Assembly: GCA_947172415.1 (NCBI GenBank)
Contig: OX359194.1
Location: 3,162,001 to 3,226,000, forward strand
Reading direction: 5' to 3'
DNA length: 64,000 bases
Origin: Chondrosia reniformis
Lineage: Eukaryota > Porifera > Demospongiae > Chondrillida > Chondrillidae
Positions 1 through 10,439 of the stretch are shown here, one piece after another. The first letter of the stretch is position 1. Every line of letters begins with the position of its first letter. The translations under genes were made by a program, and so were the position numbers. The notes below the pieces were generated by a model, which was not told the DNA's origin, searched no databases, and saw only the letters and a list, made by a program, of their open reading frames with translations.

Positions 1-285
1 TCGACCTTCTCTTCTACAGAACTGTCCTCATCACGTGCAGTGCACTGTCCTGATGACCTGCTACTGGTTGCTCACATCACTGCCTTTGTCACTGATGTCC
101 ATGTCAACTTCAGACTCCTCATCCCTATCTTTCACATTCACCATTTCTTCAGATGTACTCTCCTCAAACTGTGACAATCTTGTACAGATAAGCAATCTTG
201 CGCAGCACCCAGGTGAATCATTATGTACATATCTACCTGTGTGCTGAACAAGATTGCTTACCTGCTGGAGCTCCCAGGCTGAAAG
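1..285 (-). other. possible acidic coding fragment at the left edge
   Basis: Read on the minus strand, this stretch has an open frame with a Cys-rich start and an acidic, Ser-rich tail (residues such as EESTSEEM and DEESEVDMDISD) ending in a stop near position 70. A similar open stretch lies further upstream on the same strand (about 245-440). No domain is recognised, and the frame runs out before a clear start. It could be the end of a gene or of a transposon-encoded protein. The call rests only on composition and an open frame. Confidence 0.2.
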
Positions 286-839
286 AATTGCAGTAGGCCC
301 ATATTGCCAGGCACTTGTTTGGGAGCTGGTACTTTTGGCCTAGTGCTTGATTTGGCTAGCTTCAAAATGTTCAATCTTCCTCTGGCTGAGTTCCATACAA
401 CCGTAGACAAAGCAAAAATCTCCCATTTTCAGTCTATAATACTGCAAAGCCCGTGCACAACTAGAGTGACCATCTTTGTTGTGCAATCAACACAAGTTGC
501 ATAATAAAACAATGCTGCCGGTCAGGAGTGAAGTAAGAACTGATCTTAGGCCTATGTATATTCATATTAGAAAATGTTAAGCTAAAACATGGTATATACT
601 CCCATGTTAATTCCTACTGCATGCCATTTAGTACTACTATTATTGTGTAAACTCATGCAGTCAGCTGTACAAATATTTCAGGGTCTGGGCCAGAGGGGGG
701 CACTGGACCCCCCCCCTCCCTCCTATACATATAAACTCCATTATCAGAAATATAAGAACAGCTTACCGGGTATATATATTAAGTAAGGCAGATTCAATGT
801 TAAATTGTAATGTTCATTATAGTGTCAATATGCATATAC

Positions 840-1215
840 TACATGGTTACGCAGCAGCACTGCTGGTCCCACTCTTACTGTGATCTATATGCTACGAGCT
901 CGATTGGATCTCCTGCTAGACCTATACAAGATTGTAAATGGTCTCAACTGTAAAGCAGAGCCTTCAGGCACCATCCCAAGTCTCTCACTATGTACCTCAT
1001 TCTCATATAAATGCTTTGAGGTACTGTTATTTTGTCAATGCACCATTTATTTGGAATCAGTTAGCACTCTATGAAATTCTATCTCCTACCCTCAGTTCAT
1101 TCAAACTACACATTGTTCACAACCACTTATTATTCATGAATCCATTATGTCATTTATCTTGTGTAACCCTTTCTCTTTTTGGGATAAAATTAATTCAATT
1201 CAATTCAAAAAATAC
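840..1215 (+). mobile_element. 5'-truncated LINE, end of the reverse-transcriptase ORF
   Basis: The plus strand encodes, across two frames, the usual last part of a non-LTR retrotransposon ORF2: an LDLYKIVNGL motif, then a FVNAPFIWNQL segment (the common F-x-WN-x-LP motif), then SFKLHI. It ends in a short tail built of AATTC-type units near 1187-1209. That order and the simple-repeat tail are typical of LINE 3' ends. At least one frame change separates the motifs, so the copy is dead. The clade was not determined. Confidence 0.75.
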
Positions 1216-1454
1216 TGCAAGGACCATAACTACTCGATATAATATTGGACTAGTCTGAAGCCATACATTGTACTAATGTATAAAAAAGCCTAATACTCCA
1301 TTAGCCATATATATTAATTGCTTAGTTCTCTCAAAAACAACAAGTGTTCCTGATATGTATATATACGTATATAATAACATACTTCACTTATTATAAATAT
1401 ATAAGTGCAGTATGTTATTGAATGCGGGGGGTTTGTTATTAGAGTATTGTCCCC

Positions 1455-1985
1455 TAGCTTTCACTTTCAATTTAACACTTCAATGTTCTCCCAATTACAA
1501 ACAAGGAAATCTGTTTAACTTCGAGCTCCCTAGGTAATAGGTAGGCCATGGGTAAAGGACTATTAGTGTAGGTATATATGAGTGAGTAGTTCTGATGCCA
1601 AGTATGCCGTGATGGCTTTGTACATTGTGTTGAGGCACGCAATAGGTCGGTAGCTGGCTGCACCTTTTGGGTCACCTTTTTAGGTATAAGTAGAGTGTGA
1701 GCCCTTGTAAGCCAGTCTGGTACTGCAACTCTCCACTCACCACCCTCTCTAGTACATCCACCAAGGCAGATTGTGCAGAGGGAAGTGCTTTCCACCAGAA
1801 ATCATTAAGATATATAACAACTAGCCTACAAGGCCATTGTTATTTGGTAGCCATGCACATTTTGGATTATCTTAGCCTTTTCACAAATTAGCTAGCTTTC
1901 ACTTTCAATTTGACACTTCAACAATAAAGTTTATAAATTAGTGTGCTCCCGATTAAAAACAAGGAAATCTGCTTAACTTCTATTT
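1455..1985 (-). mobile_element. LINE reverse-transcriptase fragment between direct repeats
   Basis: On the minus strand (about 1540-1800) the reading PDWLTRAHTLLIPKK is followed, after a frame change, by YRPIACLNTMYKAIT. This is the start of a LINE reverse-transcriptase domain (LIPK followed by YRPI-LN). The fragment is flanked by two direct copies of a roughly 70-90 bp segment (1455-1522 and 1893-1985) that share the runs agctttcactttcaattt and caaggaaatctg. The flanks may mark a local duplication. No intact ORF remains. Confidence 0.65.
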
Positions 1986-1999
1986 TCAATATGGAAATG

Positions 2000-2400
2000 T
2001 CCTTATCCGATTTCTGTCGGATCCAATAACAACTTCATTCCCTATATGGCTCACAAAGAATGATAATTACATGTAGCTATACACAATAGCATGGGTATTT
2101 AAGGAGTTAGGGTGATTGGCATAAGACTTTAAAGTCGAATTAACAGTAGAGGAGCATGTCATAAGTGCATACATTATATATAAAGTTTGATAAATGTATC
2201 TCAAGATTATGGGAGTTCTAGTGTGCAAAAGTTGTATTCAGATAAAAACCCGATTAAGAACGGCAAGAATAAAATTAGTAACACTATAAGCAATCCAGCT
2301 TAATACTAAATTTTAGATATTTGCAGTATTGCTCAGCTAGTGTCGCGTTCCTGTGTATATGAGAAAGACGGTTTCAAGACAGGTACGCGAGCGACTCTTT
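2000..2400. other. non-coding stretch, nothing recognised
   Basis: AT-rich sequence with no open frame resembling a protein and no clear repeat. A GC-richer patch with several CpGs near 2339-2400 could be regulatory, but nothing in it identifies a promoter. Confidence 0.3.
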
Positions 2401-2869
2401 AATTGGACTTTTATCAATTATTTAGCCTTATCCTGGGCAGCTTTATCGGTTTTTCTTTTTGGGCCTCAAAATGATACTTGCGTAGCAACTTAGCTAAATC
2501 TCGATTCATGTCGAAAGTATTGCAAGGTATCAATTTGCTATAACGATACATGAACTTGTAAATGAACCTTATCAAGCTAAATAAAACATGTAAATTGGTT
2601 TTCAAGCTTACCAAATTTTGTTGCAACTGTAAAGAAAACAAGAAAGTGCCAGATCATTGCCAATAACATATTTTGAGATCTATAAACGTTTATATCGTTA
2701 TATGCACCTTATATATATGCTGATGACGTCATTTAATAAGAAAATTGCAGCAATAACGTATACTGCGTACTGCCAGCCGTTCAAATCTGCTATATACCAT
2801 AAACTTAATTATCCCTCTGTCTTTCCCAATCCGAAATAATGATTTTAAAAATTAAACTTCTTATAGCAT

Positions 2870-3075
2870 ACCTAGGATTCACATGCAGAAAATCAAGAAG
2901 AAAACAAAGATTCCAAGGACCATTGATGAAGAGTGAAATTCCCAGAAACAGCTGTCTGCATGGCCCAGTAGAGAAGAAGAAAAGTAAAAGGAAAACATCC
3001 TGTATGCTCCATCTAGGTTAAGCTCTCTATAGGACTTATACTCTAAAATAGATGTTAGAAAAATGGTGTTTTGAT
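2870..3075 (-). repeat. dispersed SINE-like repeat (family A), copy 1
   Basis: This is a diverged copy of a repeat found many times in the window. Shared blocks, read here in reverse orientation, are the segment around gaaattcccagaaacagctg, a loose AGAAGAA-rich middle, and the end matching the unit that elsewhere reads tagttcccta-taggc and ggcatagca. It has no coding capacity. The best-preserved copies are at 28656-28885 and 51003-51218. Confidence 0.6.
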
Positions 3076-3249
3076 CATTACCTACAAAAATGCATAACAT
3101 GATGTTTTTATAATTATTAAGTAATCTACAAATTCATTGTATAATTCACTAATGCATACATTGTATGATACAAAGACGTAAAGGAACGATTTTATATATA
3201 ATAGCATACCTACATATATGATATTATGTAATATAAGGAAAAGAGGGGT

Positions 3250-4500
3250 AATAGAACAGATAAACTTATTAACTCAATGTTTGATTGTTTTATGACATAT
3301 ACAACCATGATGGATTGTATATATAAATTCAATAGGCAATACCCATCAGAGGTTTTATATTCTAAGGACTGTCAGGAGACTGTTTAAAATGTTATTGACA
3401 ACTTCTTTTCAATTTTGGCTCTCTCAAACTATATATATATATGACAGGACACTAACAGTGTATACAGGCCACTCTAGGGTGTAGATGCTATGGGGGAGCT
3501 TTTATGGCCGTGACTATTATTAATTTCAAAAATCTCCCAATTTCAAATGTCCATAACTGATCCCTTATACAAATTAAGGTGTTGTAGTGTATGTCCTTAA
3601 TTAATTTAGGCTTTCTTTTTCTTATCTGCTATATTAATATTCTATATAGGTGATATGAATTGGTTATCTTCAGTATGCATTAACAATATTAATAGGTCTA
3701 TTTGAAATACGTACATATGATTTTACAATTTCCTACAAGACATATTAGAGAGTACGGGAGTACTTCCTATTAAGTAGGGATTGCGGAAAAAACTTGGCCA
3801 CCCTATCCAATGTATTATCAATTATGCCTTTGTTTCGAGTTTTCGCCAAGAAAAGTTTTAATTTAACAAGAAATAAGGGGCAATACAAGTTAAACAAAAA
3901 CATTCAAAAATGAAGTTAAAAGTAGGGATGGCACTAAAACAGTAATTGGCACATCTAGAAAAAGTAATGAAACAAAACAGTGATCATATGCTAAGGCTAA
4001 CATTGCAGAAGTGGTATACTGAAACTTAACTATACACATCACCTCTTTGTTTGGGCACATAGATCCCTACTACTAGTATATCCATGATGAAGGTCACTAT
4101 TAGTGTCTTATTTATGGATGACATATGACTGACATGCATGCTAATTCAAATAGGTATACATGTATACGCTAAATCCTTTGTAGCTGCCAATTTGATCACA
4201 CCATAGTACTGTAACTTTATGATATTAGTCAGATTCCAGCCAGTGAAATGGGTGACCATGGAAGAAATAGCGGAAACATTCAATTATATAGCAGGCCCAT
4301 TGATTGTTTGTGTGTGTGCGTATTATTATGCTAAAAAATCATGATCACATATTTGAATTTAACTGCATACATAATATTGCCACTACAATCTATGTATATA
4401 GAGTTGATTCATTACATGAAGCACAAGTTAAAACAGAGACCTATCTATATAGATTTCACACATAACATTGCTAATTAATATAAATGAATCATGTAGTTAT
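3250..4500. repeat. segmental duplication, left unit (pairs with about 8140-9730)
   Basis: Several blocks recur in the same order near 8140-9730: the block at 3090-3200 (also 8140-8225), the ctaaggactgtcaggagact block (3362 and 9118), the aaggtgttgtagtgtatg block (3581 and 9332), and the tcattacatgaa-cacaagttaaaacagagac block (4409 and 9662). The order shows a duplication of one larger segment later broken by insertions and deletions. It lies 3' of the decayed gene copy at 4742-6240, as its partner lies 3' of the copy at 9730-11654. Confidence 0.7.
3745..4080. repeat. partial member of a foldback/MITE family (family F1)
   Basis: It begins with a gagtacgggagtact motif and contains the run tagggatggcacta plus aaaaagtaatgaaacaaaacag. 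The same combination occurs in the foldback elements at 8281-9055 and 55262-56285, and partly at 16680-16790 and 27035-27175. No protein is encoded. This copy lacks the mirrored right arm. Confidence 0.5.
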
Positions 4501-4741
4501 TATGCTTTTTAAAGTTTCTCTAATTAAGTTTTGATCACACTATATATATTTTACAAATCTTTGCACATTAATATACTGTATAATATTATAGATATTTATA
4601 CATTAAAATATGTAAGTCAAGTACATTTTACTTTTAAGGTTTCTTTATTATTGTTTTATTTGTAATTGGTTTATCTCGTAAATATTAAATGGCTGTTGCA
4701 TTTTCTCTTGTAAGTGCATGGCATCTCCATTTCAACCACAT

Positions 4742-6240
4742 TCATTCTGAATCATTAACTTGATTGCACTGCAGACAATAGCTGTCTGCAGTGCAATCTT
4801 CACCAAGTATCTTATGAAGAAGGTACATTGCTTTAAAATAATCAGTCAAGTTACCTGTTACAAAATTTTCTTGCTCTGATTTTTGATTAAAAAGGATAGT
4901 TTTAGCCTTTAGTAAGCAACTATTAGCTTCTTGAAAATTGGATTCATTTGATAGCAAATTAAGTTAAAAACTGCATGCTGAACATCAGCCTGTGGAAATA
5001 GATCTTTCATCCAGTTAGGCAACTGTGCTATACCATCAGCTACCCTCTCATGCAATTTAGCAATTGTTCTGAGCTTTTCTTCAGAAATTGGATGACTAAG
5101 TAGTCGCTGCTGCCTTCTAGCATAGTATGAAGCTGCCTGCACAGGTGCAAAGTCACCACTAATCATACCACTATACCTCATAGCTTCTTCAATATGCATT
5201 TCAGCCTTTTTGGTATTTTTTCCTGAAATAACACCTTTCTAATTTGTATTGAATTCTGCATAATAAAATGAACAAATTTTGACATTTGCTGCTTTTACCT
5301 AATTTAAGTGCATGCTCCAAAATGGTGAGTGCTTCTGTTTTCTGTGTGGGTACTAGCATTTGCAAGGCAGTCGCCCTAAGATCCAAATGGAGATTGCTAT
5401 CTTTGATACTTTTTGCTAAGCTCATGGCTTCATCACCAGAATGCAATCTGACATGTTTCAATCTAAAAAGCATTAAATCATGGTTATCAGACTTTAAGGC
5501 ACCACATGGGGTGATCTTAGGCACGGAAGAGGGTATGCTGACTATTGTATTTTTAATAGCAGCAAGCCTCATTCTATATATTACTTCATATTTCCTTAGG
5601 ATGCATTCAGCTTCCATTATGATTACATCTGCTCCTATCCCCTTTCTAGTTCACTTTCTGTTAGTACTTCTGGTGTTAAATTACATTTGTAATTTTAGGT
5701 GGACATGGTGAGTCTTTCTCTCCTTCCTCTCTAGATTCATCATTTTCCTCTTCTAATTCAATATTTCCTTTGGCTTCTTTGCATACAAGGCTCACCTCAT
5801 ATTCAGTATCTTCCTCACATTCAAGGCTCACGTCACATTCAGCGTTAGCTCATTTTTAGCATCTTCCTTGCATTCAAGGCTCACCTCACACTCGGCGTTT
5901 GCCTCATTTTCAGCACCTTCCTCACATTCAAGGCTAACCTCAGCGTCAGTGCCACATCTTTTGCTGTAATTTGCATCTTCTTTGCATTCAACGCTCACTT
6001 CAGCTGAAACATTGCCACATCCAACGCTCTCATTTTGGTAAGATCCTTTTTTACATTCAATGCTTACATCATTACATTCATTGTTGCCCTTTGCATCTGC
6101 TTTATATTTAGTACACCACACAGCATCTTCTTCCAATTCTTTAATAGTTTCACTTGCAGCTAGTACTTTGCACTGATTATAATCTTTCTTCGACTCTGTT
6201 TCTTTTTCAATGTATGCATGTTTTAGCAGATTGCAGTGTT
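4742..6240 (-). pseudogene. decayed gene with Cys/Glu-rich repeats and TPR-like helices (copy alpha)
   Basis: On the minus strand, 6240-5700 encodes a Lys/Glu-rich lead followed by about six units of the type VSLECKEDA-N. Next, 5617-5301 and 5255-4963 join through a GT-AG intron (phase 1) into a helical segment (MEAECILRKYEVIYRMRL to KMQHAVFNL-like). It has Ala/Leu-spaced helices resembling TPR repeats. A last segment, 4957-4742, ends the frame with a Cys-rich tail. Single-base frame changes are visible in the repeat array (near 5850) and between the last two helical segments (near 4950), with no splice sites to explain them, so this copy is probably dead or misassembled. Copies beta (9.7-11.7 kb) and gamma (18.0-18.9 kb) are related. 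The family was not recognised. Confidence 0.5.
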
Positions 6241-6249
6241 AAAAATTTA

Positions 6250-6930
6250 AAAATCTAAAAGTCAATTGCAACATATCTAAGTTTTCTCTTGAATTCACAA
6301 GGATCATCCAGGTCTCCTAAATCTCCTGGCAGTCTATTCCAGTCCTGGCTTGCCCTGAAGGTAAATGATTTTCGATACAGTTCAGTTTTTACTTTAGGGA
6401 GAATCAGGTTGTGCTTGCCACGTGTTCTAACGTTACCAATCTGAGCATTTGTCTTTACAAGTTGACTGATGCTAGTGGGAGCTCAGCCCATAACACATCT
6501 GTGCACTAGTGCCATCCTCATCAATTGCCTCCTCCTCTCTAGTGTCTTCCATCCCAAAACCTGCCGTGGTCCCTCACTAGGAATTTTGGGTGGCTTAGAT
6601 AGAAGTATACGCATACCATAATTCTGATATTTTCTCTAACTCCTGGCACAGCTTCTTTGAGCACTATAACCATACAACCGAACAGAAATCTAGATGTGGC
6701 AAGACAATGGCATTATAAATATTCTTCTTGATGGTAGTGGGTAGCACATGTTGGAGTCGTCTCAAACTTGCCAAACCAGCACAAGCCTTTCTTTTCACCA
6801 TTTCACTTGCTCCTTCCATTCTAGCTTATCATCTAACATGACCCTAAGAAATTTTACCACCCTGCTCCTCCCCAGTCTCTTCCCATCAATCTCCACTTGC
6901 ACCTCCATAGTCTCCCGCTCCCTCCTTATA
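6250..6930 (-). mobile_element. LINE remnant, reverse-transcriptase C-terminal half
   Basis: Read on the minus strand, the sequence gives in order: VKFLRVMLDDKLEWKEQV, a degenerate stretch matching RRLQ-x-LP and PHLDFCS-x-VW, LEKIQNYGMRILLSKPP-like residues, WKTLERRRQLMRMALVHRC, VRTRGKHNLILPKVKT, and SFTFRASQDWNRLPGDL. This is the classic end of a Jockey/CR1-like ORF2. Several stops and frame changes break it. It lies just 5' of the decayed gene copy alpha and probably inserted there. Confidence 0.85.
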
Positions 6931-7190
6931 GGTATATACTATACTTACAATGCATGTACGTATGTACGTATGTGGACCATCCCTATCTTCAGCTATCATG
7001 TAAGGTGCACCCAACCACAGGATGTGTATGGTTAAGTCATTATTTCAATATGCCACTTCTGCATATATATTGAAATAATGACTTCGACCGAGTGTCTAGA
7101 GACGCAGTTTTTTTGATTCTTCTTCTTTCTGCCAGACGTTTCGACCCTAGGGGTCTTCTTCAGTGACTGATGTGTTGGTCTTCAAGGTGT

Positions 7191-7385
7191 CTTTTCTAAT
7201 ACTATGTAACGTAAAGCTTGCGCAAAAAAAACATTTTCCACGAGACATGGCCTTGAAATTGAAGACAATCAAGCACGGAATTGGTTAACGGGACATCTAA
7301 ATTCCGTGCTTGATTGTCGTCAATTTCAAGGCCATGTCTCGTAGAAAAATTTTTGCGCAAGCTTTACGTTACATAGTATTAGAAA
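7191..7385. mobile_element. foldback element with arms of about 85-90 bp
   Basis: The left arm (7191-7281) and right arm (7299-7385) are near-perfect reverse complements. They share taatactatgtaacgtaaag, a gcgcaa run, gagacatggccttgaaatt and aatcaagcacggaatt around a short loop containing ggttaacgggacatct. The transcript would form a long hairpin. It has no ORF. A single-arm relative, including the loop, is at 45033-45126. Confidence 0.85.
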
Positions 7386-7699
7386 AGGTGGTTTTAAATC
7401 CTTTTCGTTCATTCACTGTTCAGCGCTAAAGGAAGAAAAAGCTAATTTAACCAATAAGCTAGAAAACGAAACCCAGCCGACTAGTCATTAAAAAGAGAAA
7501 TACCGTAAATCAATTCGTGCGTATTCGTGCGAGGCGTCTCAGCGCGCACAAATTACATCACACGGAATTTCTCTTACGTACGAAATAATTACTATATTAA
7601 ACGCTCGAGTATGTGCACGTGTAGCTTTACAGCGCTAAGTGTGAAAGGTAGGAGAGGTTTCTCCCCGATTCCTATCTCCTCAGGGGTCGGTACCACCTT

Positions 7700-7860
7700 C
7701 GCCTTCGTAAAATACCGCAGCAAGCTCATGGCCAAACTCTACTGCAGAGGCCAACAAACGTGTGGCAGAGGTACTCGAACGGCAGCAGCTACGTCAATCC
7801 AATCGTAAGCGTACGGTTACAGCGCACTCGGAGGAATCTTGCGTGTGATTGTCAGTGTTA
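7700..7860 (+). mobile_element. possible transposon-derived coding fragment
   Basis: The plus strand encodes AEANKRVAEVLERQQLRQ followed by NRKR and a Ser/Glu-rich end. This helical, charged segment looks like the N-terminal part of proteins carried by repeated elements, but I cannot name the family from the sequence alone. It is short and bounded by stops. Confidence 0.3.
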
Positions 7861-8039
7861 TAAATACCCAATTACGTGATCACCCAATACTGATAATGCA
7901 AATTCGCATGAATTAAATCACATTACTTTTTCTAGGAATCATCTTTAAACTAAAACTGCATGAATATGAATTTCTTGATTTACGGTACTACAGGAAGCTT
8001 GTTGCGCAATCATGTCACAACATTATGCAACATATTAAT

Positions 8040-8135
8040 ACGTACTTGTGGTAGCAGTCAGTAGCGGTGGTAGTAGCATGTAGTAGTGGTAGTACCAGTA
8101 GTAGCATGTGATAGTGGCAGTAGCGGTAGTTATTC
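8040..8135. repeat. imperfect GTA/TAG trinucleotide repeat
   Basis: The run is rich in gtagtagcagtag-type units (gtagtagcatgtagtagtgg and variants). It is a simple low-complexity tract with no coding meaning. Confidence 0.7.
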
Positions 8136-8280
8136 ATGTGCGCATAACATGATGTTTTTATAATCATTAATTTTAAATTTAATCTACAAAGTTATTGTAT
8201 AATTCACTAATGCATACATTGTATCAATGTTTGATTGTTTTAGGATACATACAATCATGGTGGATTGCATATATATATGG

Positions 8281-9055
8281 TTACTATCAGGGAGTACGGT
8301 AGTACTCCCTATGTAGGGATGACACGGTTTTTTTCGTTTTCCCCATACATTGGTACAGGAGCGAAATCCTGAAATAGGCCGAAAATCGACAAAACAAGGC
8401 TATGTATAGCTAAATATACAATATACATACTCTAAATAGACCTTAAAAGCAAGCGAATATGTCCCGCTGGCGAAATAATAAACCTTAAAAATTACCATTT
8501 TCGTCTTCATATTCTACCTCTTCTTCTTCTTCGTCAGCCATAACTAAAAAACTATATACGCTTTTGGACTAATTGTTAAACGAAACTACTGCAAATTTTC
8601 CGAGCTGTATTCTTTTGTAGAAGCGAGAGCGATAACGCTATTATTGAGCATGACGGTTTTCATGACCCTAGAGTCAAGGCCTCAATAAAGTCGCCATTTT
8701 AATGACGTCATATTCAGTCGAAGATTGCGAAACCAAAATGGTTTTATTTACATATTGTATACGAATCTAATTCCTAGCCCATGCTCCATAAAAAGTACAG
8801 AAACTAGAAATATTAAAAATTTTCTGCAAAAATAGTGAAGATGTAGGGATGGCATAAAAAGTAGAGAAACAAGAAAGTGATGTTACACAGTGCAGCATTA
8901 GCTATACATGAATCCTACAAGCAAGGGTGTTGTATGATTCATGCACAGCTAATGCTTCACTGTGTAACATCCCTTTCTTGTTTCTCTACTTTTTATGGCA
9001 TCCCTACATCTTCACTATTTTTGTAGAAAATTTTTAATATTTCTAGTTACAGTAG
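8281..9055. mobile_element. foldback/MITE of family F1 with arms of about 120 bp
   Basis: The element opens with gggagtacggtagtactccc. It contains two mirrored arms, 8806-8931 and 8936-9055, sharing gatgtagggatggcataaaa, agtagagaaacaagaaa and the tgttacacagtg-gcattagc blocks. The arms are separated by only a few bases, giving a long perfect-looking hairpin. There is no transposase ORF. Its outer left part matches the starts of the copies at 3745 and 55262. Confidence 0.8.
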
Positions 9056-10010
9056 AACTGTTGTGGTTGTGGTTGTGTATATAAATTCAATATGCCATGC
9101 CGATCAGGTTTCATATTCTAAGGACTGTCAGGAGACTGTTTAAAATGTCATTGATAACTTCTTTTCAGTTTTGGTTCTCTCAAACTATATATGACAGGAC
9201 ACCAACAGTGCCTCTCTAGGGTGTAGATGCCATTGGGGCCTTGGGAGCTGTGACTATTATTAATTAAAAATCTGCCATTTTTCACATGGAAAAAATTCCA
9301 TAACTGATCTCATGCAAATTAAGGTGTTGTAGTGTATGCTGTTAATTAATTAGGTTTTTCTTTTTCTTATCTGCTATATTATAGGTGATATGAATTGGTT
9401 ATCTTCAGTGTGTGCATTAACAGTATTAATAGGTTGAATCACCAGTCTGGCTTTCAAAAATCACTGAACTTTAGACAATGGGCTTGAAACAACTCATGGC
9501 AATATTATATAGAGGAAAGCCCTCTTTTCATGTCAACTTAACCATGTAGCCATCAAAATATATCAGTTGCCTTCTTTTCAAAATTGGTGCCATGGTATTC
9601 AGAGAACAAGCACCATGCAGCTAAGAAGCCTCTACAATCTATATATATATATAGAGGTGATTCATTACATGAACCACAAGTTAAAACAGAGACTTATACT
9701 TATATATAGGCTTCACATCTCACATTGAACACACCTCATTTTCACTATCTTCCCTACATTCAACGCTAACCTCCCTTTCACCATCTTCCTCACATTAATT
9801 CAATGCTCACCTCAGCATCATTGCTATATCTTTTTCAATGATTGGCATTCTTCCTTGCATTTAATGCTCACCTCTCCACACCCAATGCTCAACTCTTGGT
9901 AAGATTCATTTTTACATTCAATGCTTACTTTAATATCATTACACTCATTGTTATCCTTCACGTCTTCTTTATATTCATTACTCAGCACAGCATGATCCTC
10001 CCTTTCAATG

Positions 10011-10185
10011 GTAATTAGGGAGGTTCTACTGGCTAGTTGCTCTACATTCCAAATAGTAAACATTAAGTAAAGAATTTGTCCTCAGCACATATAGTTATAT
10101 GATATGGAAAATTGGCCATTAGTTAATCAAAATGTTTACTATTTGGAATGTAGAGCAACTAGCCAGTAGAACCCCCCTAATTACC
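10011..10185. repeat. inverted repeat with arms of about 53 bp
   Basis: 10011-10063 and 10131-10185 are reverse complements containing gttctactggctagttgctc and ctacattccaaatagtaaac. The loop of about 67 bp contains the ggccattagttaatcaaa block. Single arms of the same unit recur near 15410-15460 and 16145-16210. Confidence 0.8.
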
Positions 10186-10439
10186 ATTGGGATAGTAGGA
10201 AATCAGGCCTTTTGTTGCATGGGTTTCATATTAAGTTATTACGCTATCCAAAGTAACCAAAAAGGACAAGAATTCACATTATTTTAGATTGTGAATATAT
10301 ATGTACATATGTCCAATATATAAGTGCATAATTTCACCTATAAACCTTATCTATGTGTTACTTTTAAAATGTTCAAGATATTTGATTTGGATCATGAAAT
10401 TCTGATTTAGGATTTTTACTTAAAACAAGCATTTGAACC

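Noticed and set aside
2414-2641. Minus-strand frame ending KPIKLPRIRLNN, with an alternative frame ending TDKAAQDKAK
   Set aside because: Basic C-terminal-like ends occur in two frames but no acceptor, upstream exon or known domain supports either. Left out as too uncertain.
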